A DNA stretch of 11,092 bases from Ruminococcaceae bacterium UBA5579 (GTDB taxonomy: Bacteria; Bacillota; Clostridia; Oscillospirales; Ruminococcaceae): NCBI GenBank assembly GCA_002425305.1, contig DILZ01000110.1, positions 2,660 to 13,751 on the forward strand, written 5' to 3'. The first letter of the stretch is position 1. Every line of letters begins with the position of its first letter. The translations under genes were made by a program, and so were the position numbers. The notes below the pieces were generated by a model. That model ran no database searches and was not told the origin of the DNA. It saw only the letters and a list, made by a program, of their open reading frames with translations. Positions 1 through 6,439 of the stretch are shown here, in pieces.

Positions 1-470
1 TCCATTCTTTCGGTCAGCTCGCGCGAGCCGCGCCGCTGCGAAGCCTTGCTTATCCGCGCAAACCGCATAGGAACGCGCGGAATTATTATGCGTGAGAACT
101 CTTCGACACACTTATCGCAGCTGCAGGCGTTAAAGCGGTCGAGTATTTCGGGCGCGGCGTACTCAATGGAAAGCTGCGTGAGATTTACCACGACCGTGCC
201 GTCCACATCGGAAAACTCTTCGCCCATCTCGCGCCTCATCAGCCTCGAAAGCGGCTCTCTGCCGCTGAGCTGACGCGGTATGCGGCTCTTCCCCGCGAGT
301 ATCACGGGATTTGAGGAGCTTTTGTCCTGCTCCAACAGCTTCATTACCTGCGGCGTTTTGTTGCTGCGCTCAAGCTTTATTTCGGGTATTGCCTTCTCCG
401 TGGATTTGGTCGGCTTTTTTCGCTCGGCAGTCCTTGTATTCGATTTTGCTTTGCGTGTTTTACCGCTCAT
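1..470 (-). CDS. ComFB-like protein with basic N-terminal tail (3' end cut by the window edge)
   Basis: This reading frame starts at an ATG (468-470), two bases after the parA stop, and stays open for 156 codons to the left edge, so its C-terminus is missing. Residues 1-40 are rich in Lys/Arg and probably disordered. Residues about 95-140 match the ComFB pattern: a helix with Asn/Leu/Glu positions, then a C116-x-C118-x2-C121 cluster, an acidic residue three after the last Cys, and P-x-x-F where ComFB has PPxY. ComFB proteins are small Cys-containing, reportedly zinc-binding dimers linked to late competence operons; members of the family have been reported as cyclic-dinucleotide receptors. No good Shine-Dalgarno site is seen (nearest AAGG is about 13 nt away), so translation is probably coupled to parA. 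A ParB was expected after a ParA, but no ParB-like motif or helix-turn-helix is visible in the part present. The gene is certain; the ComFB assignment is likely but rests on one short motif. Confidence 0.72.
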   Translation of the reverse strand, partial: MSGKTRKAKSNTRTAERKKPTKSTEKAIPEIKLERSNKTPQVMKLLEQDKSSSNPVILAGKSRIPRQLSGREPLSRLMRREMGEEFSDVDGTVVVNLTQLSIEYAAPEILDRFNACSCDKCVEEFSRIIIPRVPMRFARISKASQRRGSRELTERM

Positions 471-472
471 TT

Positions 473-1249
473 TTATTTGTTCGCCTTCTTCTTGTGCGGC
501 TCGATAAGCTCTTTTACAAACGCTTTAAACTCCACCGCGGATTTGCTTTTGGGACTGTAAGTAATTATGCTCTCCCCGTGCGCGGGCGCCTCCGCTATCG
601 CCACCGAAGCGCTTATTTTCGTCTTAAATATGGTGGTGCCAAGCTGTTCGGCTATCACCTGCGCGATATCCTCAACGTCCTTTGTCAGCGTGAAGTGCGG
701 ATTGTATTTATTCAGCAATATTCCGCGAACGCAAAGTGATTTGTTGTAATACCGCTTTACCGCGAAGATGGTCTGCTTTAACTGCGCTATTCCTTGAAGC
801 GACAATATCTCGCAGAGCATCGGGATAACAAGCTCGTCCGACGCCGTGTACGCGTTGATCGTCAGCACCGAAAGCGCGGGCGGCGTATCGAGAATGATAT
901 AATCATACTTTTTCGCAAGCGCGGAAAGCTGCTCCCGCAGCACATACTCGCGCCCAACGCCCGTCATCTCCAGCTCGAGACCGGACAGGAGAATATTCGA
1001 CGGCACAACATCGCACACATCTCCGCTTATTATCGCGTCGGAAATCTCGCAGTTTCCCTTCATCACGTCGTAGATAGTGAAGTTGTCGTCTGTTTCTATA
1101 CCCAAGCTGAAGCTCAGGTTTCCCTGCGGATCGAGGTCTATTGCCAGAACCTTATATCCGAGCCGTACAAGCTCGCCGCAGATCGAGCAGCAGGTGGTTG
1201 TCTTCCCGACGCCGCCTTTTTGATTAGTAACAGCAATTACCTTTGCCAA
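473..1249 (-). CDS. ParA/Soj-family partition ATPase
   Basis: This 258-residue protein is a standard-length ParA/MinD-superfamily ATPase. These enzymes dimerise on ATP, bind DNA nonspecifically and position chromosomes, plasmids or protein clusters. The deviant Walker A motif KGGVGKTT is at residues 11-18 with the signature Lys 11. The A' motif is DLDPQGN (38-44) and Walker B is YIILDTPP (117-124). All catalytic positions look intact. Start is TTG (1247-1249), chosen because GGAGG lies 7 nt upstream and no ATG or GTG is better placed. It sits 83 nt after the diguanylate cyclase gene, behind a strong hairpin, and 2 nt ahead of the ComFB-like gene. In many bacteria ParA is followed by ParB; here it is followed by a ComFB-like gene. 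Its cargo may therefore be something other than the chromosome origin, such as a receptor cluster or surface machine, but this is inference. Confidence 0.93.
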   Translation of the reverse strand: MAKVIAVTNQKGGVGKTTTCCSICGELVRLGYKVLAIDLDPQGNLSFSLGIETDDNFTIYDVMKGNCEISDAIISGDVCDVVPSNILLSGLELEMTGVGREYVLREQLSALAKKYDYIILDTPPALSVLTINAYTASDELVIPMLCEILSLQGIAQLKQTIFAVKRYYNKSLCVRGILLNKYNPHFTLTKDVEDIAQVIAEQLGTTIFKTKISASVAIAEAPAHGESIITYSPKSKSAVEFKAFVKELIEPHKKKANK

Positions 1250-1256
1250 AACAATT

Positions 1257-1261
1257 CCTCC
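1257..1261 (-). promoter_or_regulatory. Shine-Dalgarno site deciding the TTG start of parA
   Basis: GGAGG on the minus strand lies 7 nt before the TTG at 1247-1249. The spacing is ideal and no alternative ATG or GTG lies nearby, so it supports a TTG start. Confidence 0.8.
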
Positions 1262-1276
1262 AGCATTTTAGTAAAC

Positions 1277-1304
1277 AAGGGCGCGAAGTTCCCCGCGCGC
1301 CCTT
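1277..1304 (-). terminator. Strong GC-rich hairpin between the diguanylate cyclase gene and parA
   Basis: On the minus strand AAGGGCGCG pairs perfectly with CGCGCCCTT (9 bp) around a 10-nt loop. The hairpin begins 28 nt after the cyclase stop codon and ends 15 nt before the parA ribosome site. The tract after it (GTTTACT) is only partly U-rich, so it may be a weak intrinsic terminator, an attenuator in the parA leader, or an RNA processing/stability element. The stem is certain; the role is not. Confidence 0.55.
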
Positions 1305-1306
1305 AA

Positions 1307-1336
1307 CATATATCTTGCTTGCGTGTGTTGTATCAA
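1307..1336 (-). promoter_or_regulatory. Possible promoter for parA and the ComFB-like gene
   Basis: A TTGATA box (1331-1336, overlapping the cyclase stop codon) is followed after 18 nt by TATATG (1307-1312) on the minus strand. The -35 box is 5/6 to consensus and the -10 box 4/6. If it is used, the 1277-1304 hairpin would lie in the parA leader RNA. This is a weak prediction from sequence alone. Confidence 0.3.
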
Positions 1337-3357
1337 AATCCCTCGGGATTGATGTACTCGCCCGATTCGCTGTCCTCCGGAACATAAACGTGGTAGTTGG
1401 TTTTACCGTTCTTCTTTACGAAGTACATTGCGGTGTCGGAGAACGACAGCAGTTCGTTTACGTCTTCCGTATGCTCCGGACAGTAGGATATACCGATGGA
1501 CGCTCTTACATTGATAAGCACACCGGTCTCCGTAGTGTGTCCCATATACAGATCGTCAATAAGATCCATCGCTATCTGCTCTGCATTCGCAATATCATCT
1601 TGATCGGTAAAGCACAGAACAAACTCATCACCGCCGAAACGTCCCGCAAATCCGCCGCGGTCGTCGACCTTCTTTCGGATAGTATCCGCCACATAGCGAA
1701 TGACCTCATCGCCGACGGTATGTCCGTAACGGTCGTTAATGAACTTAAAGTCATCGACATCGATAAACATCGTTGCAATCTTATTGAAACCTCTGCGGTC
1801 AATCTCGGTTTTAAGCATTCTGACGAATGTACTTCTGTTGTAGAGCTGTGAGAGGAAATCAAAGCTTGCACGCTCTGAAAGCTGCATTTCCATCTTCTTC
1901 TCGTTGTCGATATCCGTAACGACACCGATAACACGCAACGGCTCGTTAAGTCGATCGGTTATGCAAGTAGCGGAAACCGATGCCCAAATAGTCGCGCCGC
2001 TCTTTGTAAGAAGCTGATATTCAGCGGAGAAATTTGATTTGTTTTTTAGAAGCACATTGATATCCCGCTTGTATTTATCGGAATCCTCATCGTTCATTAA
2101 GGAGTCCAAAAATCTTCCGTTAGCAAGCGCCGCCTGTGCGGGATCAATATCAAACTTGGCAAGCAGGTTATCCGAAGCGTACATACTCTCCTTATGGAAA
2201 TCCCACTCGAACAGCATATTATCGGACAGGTTCGCGATAGTGCGGTATCGCTGACTGTTGAGGTTTACCTCATCAATGAACTCATTAAAGGAGCTTTGTA
2301 TCATACCAAGCTCGCTCTTGTCGTTTTTAACATCAAACCGCATTGAGGAAAGACCTTCATCAAAGTTGATGTTGTTCATCTTCTTGAGCATACCGTGCAT
2401 ATTTCCAACGAACTTGTTGACGATCACAAAGCCTACGCCCGAAGCCAACAGCGCGGAAATAACGACAACTACCCAAACGACGATATTGGTTCTTGAGGTG
2501 AACGAAGAGAAGCTGCCTGCGTTCGCAACGCCCACCCATCTCCACGAGGGAACGTTGGGAACAGCTCCGGCCGCATATGCATATTTGCCGCTCTTCTTGG
2601 TGTACACCTTATCCGACGCGCCCTTATCGGACGTTGTCGTTTCAACATTATCAAAGATCTTCTTTGCATCGGATACAAACGCGGAATCCGCCTCGGATGC
2701 CTTCATTATCTTGCCGCTGCCCTCAAAATTCAGCATATTGCCTTCGGAATCCACAAGCACGAAATCGGCGTTTCCGTCAAGATATTTTCCGCTGAGAGCC
2801 TGGAAAAGACTGCTGCCCTCCGCTTCGGGAGATATTACAAGACAAACATACCCCAAAAGACCGCCTGTTTTTTCATCCGGGTTAGCATATATCTCGTGCG
2901 AAACAAAGAACGTATCGAACCCGTATTTCTCCCAGGTCAAAATTCCCGATACCACAGGCATATTGTCCGCGCTGAAGTTTTCAAACGTACCCGTTTCCTT
3001 GCCCAAAGAAGACGCCACAACAGTGCCGTTGTTATCAATTATAAGCGCATCATAGATGTCGCCGCTGTTGTCTGAAACGGCCTTCAGCTCATTTAAACTG
3101 TCCGTGCCGTTGTACTTTGCGCTTGAAACGACTTTGTCCATCTTCGCAAGACCCGTCGCCTTTGCTTGATAGCTCTCGAGCACGGTGTTTATTGCGCCCG
3201 CCTTCGACAAGGACACATCGGTAAGCTCGCCGATTCTCACGTTATCGGAATATCCGATGACCGAAAACGTTCCCACAAGACCCAAAACAAGGACGGGAAC
3301 TATCGCGAAAACAAGCAGCACGCCGATAAGTCCAAACTTCAAACTTGATTTTTTCAT
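1333..3357 (-). CDS. Membrane diguanylate cyclase: Cache-like sensor, PAS and GGDEF domains
   Basis: This 674-residue protein should make c-di-GMP from two GTP in response to an extracellular cue. A transmembrane helix (about 8-35) precedes a roughly 250-residue extracytoplasmic region of Cache type. A second helix follows (about 290-314), then a HAMP-like linker, a PAS domain with PAC-like end (about 371-487), and a GGDEF domain (about 497-660). The active-site GGDEF is intact at 575-579, and the metal-binding Asp in FIDVDDF is residue 533. The four residues where the inhibitory RxxD I-site should sit (five before GGDEF) read DRGG, so product inhibition at that site is probably absent. No EAL domain is present. 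The ATG at 3355-3357 has a G-rich ribosome site (AGGGGG) just upstream. It follows the PilZ gene by 67 nt with no convincing promoter between, so the two are probably co-transcribed. The ligand sensed is unknown. Confidence 0.95.
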   Translation of the reverse strand: MKKSSLKFGLIGVLLVFAIVPVLVLGLVGTFSVIGYSDNVRIGELTDVSLSKAGAINTVLESYQAKATGLAKMDKVVSSAKYNGTDSLNELKAVSDNSGDIYDALIIDNNGTVVASSLGKETGTFENFSADNMPVVSGILTWEKYGFDTFFVSHEIYANPDEKTGGLLGYVCLVISPEAEGSSLFQALSGKYLDGNADFVLVDSEGNMLNFEGSGKIMKASEADSAFVSDAKKIFDNVETTTSDKGASDKVYTKKSGKYAYAAGAVPNVPSWRWVGVANAGSFSSFTSRTNIVVWVVVVISALLASGVGFVIVNKFVGNMHGMLKKMNNINFDEGLSSMRFDVKNDKSELGMIQSSFNEFIDEVNLNSQRYRTIANLSDNMLFEWDFHKESMYASDNLLAKFDIDPAQAALANGRFLDSLMNDEDSDKYKRDINVLLKNKSNFSAEYQLLTKSGATIWASVSATCITDRLNEPLRVIGVVTDIDNEKKMEMQLSERASFDFLSQLYNRSTFVRMLKTEIDRRGFNKIATMFIDVDDFKFINDRYGHTVGDEVIRYVADTIRKKVDDRGGFAGRFGGDEFVLCFTDQDDIANAEQIAMDLIDDLYMGHTTETGVLINVRASIGISYCPEHTEDVNELLSFSDTAMYFVKKNGKTNYHVYVPEDSESGEYINPEGF

Positions 3358-3424
3358 CTTTCATCCCCCTAGCTGATATTTATATCGCGAAAGCAATTTC
3401 GTCACTCCGCTAAAATATGTAAGT

Positions 3425-4150
3425 TTATCCGAGCAGCCCGTTGCCGCTCTCTTTTGCGCGCTGGTTCGACTGAGCCTTCAGGATAAATCTCCCTATAGCG
3501 TCCTCCTGCGCCGCCGTTATGCCGTGGAACTCACAGCCATAACCCATAATTCCGCCGTCGGCGTCACGCTGAACCCTCAATACGCGCGCCGCCATATTAA
3601 GCACGGAATCCGCCGCCAGATAGATATCAAAGCATATAAGATCGCCTTCAATAAATTCACAATCCGTGCAGCTGACGAAGATACCGCCGACGTTAATATC
3701 CTTTATCGTCACATTGACAGGCTCGTCAAAGCGTATCGTTTTATCGTCCCGCACATAAAACAGTGCGCGTCCGAGTTCGTTGACCTTTACCTTAAAGTAT
3801 CTGCGCCGCTCCTGAAGCAGCTGTGTATCATTGTTGTGCAGAACCTTTATATTCATCTGTGTATCCGTAGATACCGAAACAGCTCCCGTATACTTTATTC
3901 TGTCCGCGCTTTTGGCAGTCGTCACCACCGAAACTATCGTATTGCGGTCAAGCTTCGTCAAGCCTTTGCCCTTTATCATTATGATAGCGTCTTCTTCGGA
4001 CGACATATCTTTGGGAAGCGTAAAGCCCTTTTCAGATGTGACCAGGATACTTCCTTTTTCGTCCAATACCTCGACCTTGATCACCTTGCTTCCGAATATC
4101 AAACGCATCAAACCCTTATCATTTTTTATTTTCGCAACAAAGCATTGCAT
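3425..4150 (-). CDS. PilZ-domain protein, likely c-di-GMP receptor
   Basis: This 241-residue soluble protein has an N-terminal beta-rich region (about 15-105), resembling the YcgR/PilZN layout, followed by a PilZ domain (about 113-225). PilZ domains bind c-di-GMP through an RxxxR motif and a downstream (D/N)xSxxG motif. Here the first reads RRRYFK (115-120), with Lys in place of the last Arg. The second reads DINVGG (151-156), with Asn in place of Ser. The typical C-terminal GCEF segment is at 205-208. Both motifs are recognisable but conservatively altered, so binding is likely but affinity may differ. The neighbouring diguanylate cyclase supports a c-di-GMP role. The start is uncertain: ATG 4150 lies only about 8 nt from the predicted transcript start and has no clear ribosome site, whereas ATG 4106-4108 (Met15) has TAAGG 5 nt upstream. 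I kept the longer form. Confidence 0.87.
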   Translation of the reverse strand: MQCFVAKIKNDKGLMRLIFGSKVIKVEVLDEKGSILVTSEKGFTLPKDMSSEEDAIIMIKGKGLTKLDRNTIVSVVTTAKSADRIKYTGAVSVSTDTQMNIKVLHNNDTQLLQERRRYFKVKVNELGRALFYVRDDKTIRFDEPVNVTIKDINVGGIFVSCTDCEFIEGDLICFDIYLAADSVLNMAARVLRVQRDADGGIMGYGCEFHGITAAQEDAIGRFILKAQSNQRAKESGNGLLG

Positions 4151-4165
4151 AGTTATCCAAATATT

Positions 4166-4194
4166 ATTATACTATATACTTTCAAAGAAATCAA
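4166..4194 (-). promoter_or_regulatory. Near-consensus sigma-A promoter for the PilZ-cyclase operon
   Basis: On the minus strand TTGATT (4189-4194) and a perfect TATAAT (4166-4171) are separated by exactly 17 nt. The predicted transcript start is around 4158-4159, giving a leader of about 8 nt to the first PilZ ATG. A-tracts at 4228-4243 lie roughly 70-85 nt upstream of the start and could bend the DNA. This is the strongest promoter I can see in the window. Confidence 0.82.
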
Positions 4195-4368
4195 GTACTA
4201 TTGTAAATTTTCTAAAAATATGACAGATTTTTTTTGATTTTTTAGACAACATTACAATTGTTTGTGTGTAAAAATGATCATCACGGGATATCCGCGCATC
4301 AAAAACGACATTTTTCGAGCCGCTTTCCGAAGAACACAAGTCCTATATTCCTTATTTGTATTGCATCT
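4195..4368. other. AT-rich intergenic region between the two operons
   Basis: This gap separates the end of the pseudouridine synthase gene from the PilZ promoter. It holds two A-tracts (minus strand, 4228-4243) and an 8-bp GGATATCC palindrome near 4287-4294. I see no convincing intrinsic terminator for the upstream operon (no GC-rich stem followed by a U-run on the minus strand), no tRNA, and no supported small gene. Confidence 0.6.
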
Positions 4369-5214
4369 TTATTCAAGAAGTTTCGCAATATCGGACGGAA
4401 CCGGGCTTTCTATCGTAAGCTCCTCGCCCGAAACCGGCAGTTTAAGGCGCATTTTACCGCAGTGCAGTGCCTGCCGCCGTATCTCGGAACGGTCGCCGCC
4501 GTACATTTCGTCGCCGCACAACGGAAAGCCGATATGCGCGAAATGTACGCGTATCTGGTGTGTGCGTCCCGTTATAAGCGTTATTTCAAGCAGCGTTCTG
4601 CCGTTTTTTATAAGCAGAGGCTTATAGAGCGTAACAGCGCGCTGTCCGTCCGCGCGCACCTCACGCTTTATTATGCTGCCGTCCACTCTGCCGATGGGCG
4701 CGTTTATCTCGCCGCTCTGCGGTATCTCGCCGTCCACGACCGCATAATACGTTTTTTCGACCGCTCCGGCAAGAACCGACGCCGCGAGCTTGTTCTTCGC
4801 GCACGCCACAAGCCCCGAGGTGTCCTTATCCAGCCTGTGTATCGGTCTGAACGCGCTGTTCGGGTAGAGCGCGGCGTACAAGTTCCCCAAGGTATCGGCA
4901 TAGTGAACTATAGACGGGTGGACGGGCAAATTCGGCGGCTTGTCGAACACCACCAAGTCCTCATTCTCGAAAACAATCGCCGCCTTAACGTCGGGGTTGG
5001 GGACGACATCGCCGCTGTCCTCTATGCAAACGCGCACCGTATCACCGGCCGAAACCCTGTCGACAGTGCGCAGCAACTTACCGTTTCGGGTAAGCCCGCC
5101 GCTTGCCTTAAGCTTTGTGATCAGCTTGCGCGAAAAACCTTGTTTTCGCAAAAAGCCGCCCGCCGTTTCTCCGTCCTCGCCGTTCGTCACGGCAAGCTCC
5201 AGCTCGCGCGTCAC
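4369..5214 (-). CDS. RluA-family pseudouridine synthase
   Basis: This 281-residue enzyme should convert specific uridines in rRNA or tRNA to pseudouridine. Residues about 15-64 form an S4-like RNA-binding region. The catalytic domain follows, with the family hallmark HRLDKDTSG at 126-134; Asp129 is the catalytic residue. The later RTHQIRVH segment (217-224) and GDEMYGG (234-240) are also typical. The target base cannot be told from sequence, because RluA, RluC and RluD types share these motifs; the S4-like domain argues for an RluC/RluD-type rRNA enzyme. The start is GTG (5212-5214), overlapping the stop of the preceding DHHW gene as GTGA, with no clear Shine-Dalgarno site. Translation is therefore probably coupled to the upstream gene. 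It is the last gene of the seven-gene block. Confidence 0.95.
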   Translation of the reverse strand: MTRELELAVTNGEDGETAGGFLRKQGFSRKLITKLKASGGLTRNGKLLRTVDRVSAGDTVRVCIEDSGDVVPNPDVKAAIVFENEDLVVFDKPPNLPVHPSIVHYADTLGNLYAALYPNSAFRPIHRLDKDTSGLVACAKNKLAASVLAGAVEKTYYAVVDGEIPQSGEINAPIGRVDGSIIKREVRADGQRAVTLYKPLLIKNGRTLLEITLITGRTHQIRVHFAHIGFPLCGDEMYGGDRSEIRRQALHCGKMRLKLPVSGEELTIESPVPSDIAKLLE

Positions 5215-6425
5215 CGCGTAAGTCCCAGCGCGGGAAGGCTGACGTCCTCGGAGAACGAGATCGCGTTGAACATAAACAACACCTGTGAATAATCGTCAAG
5301 CTTAATGAGCGTGTCCAAACCTGTGTGAATATAACGCATATCCACCATAGTTATCCGTTTGTAATGCTTTGACAAAAAAGGAACGAGCGAGTGCGCGTAG
5401 CTGTCCTTGACGATAAGCAGCGACTTATCGTTTTCAACGTCCGTTTCGATCGTAACTATCGGCACGTTGCTTCCCGTAAAGCTTGAATACTTGTCCTTTT
5501 CCTCAAGAAAATCGCGGACGTAAAGGGTGTCGTATTCCTTCACCTCCGAGCCGTTTATGCAGATCATCTTAACGGTCGGCTCGTTTTGGGAGAGCGTATA
5601 GTATTCTATGCTGTCGGGAGTTATACTGTCATCGAGCGTTTTGCTGTAAAGTGTTCCTTGAAAATCGCCGCTTACCGTTTCGATATTGAACGCTTTGTAA
5701 CCATATGCCGCATAGCCCAGCGACTTTGCCGCCGACTGATACGCGCGGAACGCTCCGAGGCTGGTCCAATGGTGGTCGGTGCGGTAGTAGATATACTCGT
5801 CGGCACTGCCCGCGAGGAAACTGTAACAGTCTATCGCGGTGACGTTCTGAAGCTTTTTATAGCAATCGTCGATAAATGACTTCTCGGACGCAAGCCCGAC
5901 ATACGACGGTATCTTGTTCATACAAAACTCCTGCGCCGTAGGAGCTATCATCATATACATCTGTTTTTCGGGAAAGCGCTTTGCAAAGCCGTTTATTGCG
6001 TTTATCGAAGCGTCGACAAGCTCCGTGTCATATCCCTTGAACGTCTGTATCATTCTGCCGTTGAACGTGTATACGCCGTTTATCTCCTGCTTGCCGGAAA
6101 ATCTCTGTATGCCGTTTGAGAACTTCACCCAACCCTCGCGACCCGCCAGATGATCGCACAAATAGGTTTCAAAATCGTCCTTGAACGCGTTGCCCGTGCG
6201 GTCGTTCAGGTACTTCCACTTGACTGAATTCCACACGTCCGCAGGATTTTTCGCGGTTTCGAGCTTCTTGCTGTTCACTATCGTCGGGAACTGCGCCAGC
6301 ATACGGTTTTCGTTCTCGCTTTTCTCCTTTTTGGGGAGCACTGCCGTCATAAGAGACGTTCCGCACAACACGAGCGCGAACAGCCCTATCATCAGCTTAT
6401 GCGGCGTCATTTTAAACTCCTTCAC
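5211..6425 (-). CDS. DHHW-family protein, AlgJ/AlgX-like partner of the MBOAT acetyltransferase
   Basis: This 404-residue protein has one N-terminal membrane helix or uncleaved signal (about 10-30) and a large extracytoplasmic domain. The DHHW motif is at 217-220 (YRTDHHWTSLGA context) and a VKDSYAHS segment at 339-346. In the related AlgX/AlgJ enzymes an Asp-His pair in DxHW and a Ser form the catalytic triad, so D217, H219 and S342 are the likely equivalents. It probably moves acetyl groups delivered by the membrane MBOAT protein onto a cell-surface polysaccharide; the polymer is unknown. Two starts compete. The GTG at 6423-6425 has AAGGAGG 7 nt upstream, overlapping the MBOAT stop. The ATG at 6408-6410 (Met6) has AAGGAG about 6 nt upstream. 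I chose GTG for its stronger site; either leaves the membrane helix intact. Confidence 0.9.
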   Translation of the reverse strand: MKEFKMTPHKLMIGLFALVLCGTSLMTAVLPKKEKSENENRMLAQFPTIVNSKKLETAKNPADVWNSVKWKYLNDRTGNAFKDDFETYLCDHLAGREGWVKFSNGIQRFSGKQEINGVYTFNGRMIQTFKGYDTELVDASINAINGFAKRFPEKQMYMMIAPTAQEFCMNKIPSYVGLASEKSFIDDCYKKLQNVTAIDCYSFLAGSADEYIYYRTDHHWTSLGAFRAYQSAAKSLGYAAYGYKAFNIETVSGDFQGTLYSKTLDDSITPDSIEYYTLSQNEPTVKMICINGSEVKEYDTLYVRDFLEEKDKYSSFTGSNVPIVTIETDVENDKSLLIVKDSYAHSLVPFLSKHYKRITMVDMRYIHTGLDTLIKLDDYSQVLFMFNAISFSEDVSLPALGLTR

Positions 6426-6432
6426 GACTCTC

Positions 6433-6439
6433 CCTCCTT
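6433..6439 (-). promoter_or_regulatory. Shine-Dalgarno site overlapping the MBOAT stop codon
   Basis: AAGGAGG on the minus strand shares its first two A residues with the TAA stop of the MBOAT gene (6438-6440). It lies 7 nt before the GTG start of the DHHW gene. Its strength supports the GTG start, and the overlap implies tight translational coupling. Confidence 0.8.

Noticed and set aside
1..470. Calling the gene after parA a ParB
   Set aside because: No ParB nuclease-like motif or helix-turn-helix is visible in 156 residues; the Cys cluster and flanking spacing fit ComFB instead.
46..507. Short plus-strand open frames at the left edge
   Set aside because: They are antisense to the minus-strand ComFB-like frame, which has a start 2 nt after parA and a family motif.
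4228..4243. T-runs on the plus strand as an intrinsic terminator
   Set aside because: No GC-rich stem precedes them and no plus-strand gene ends there; on the minus strand they are A-tracts upstream of the PilZ promoter.
4283..4298. Palindrome around GGATATCC as a terminator for the upstream operon or an operator
   Set aside because: The symmetric part is only 8 bp with no loop and no following U-run; nothing else supports a role.
4258..5292. A 344-codon open frame on the plus strand opposite the pseudouridine synthase gene
   Set aside because: It has no recognisable domain, low-complexity Arg-rich composition typical of an antisense shadow, and lies over a well-identified gene.
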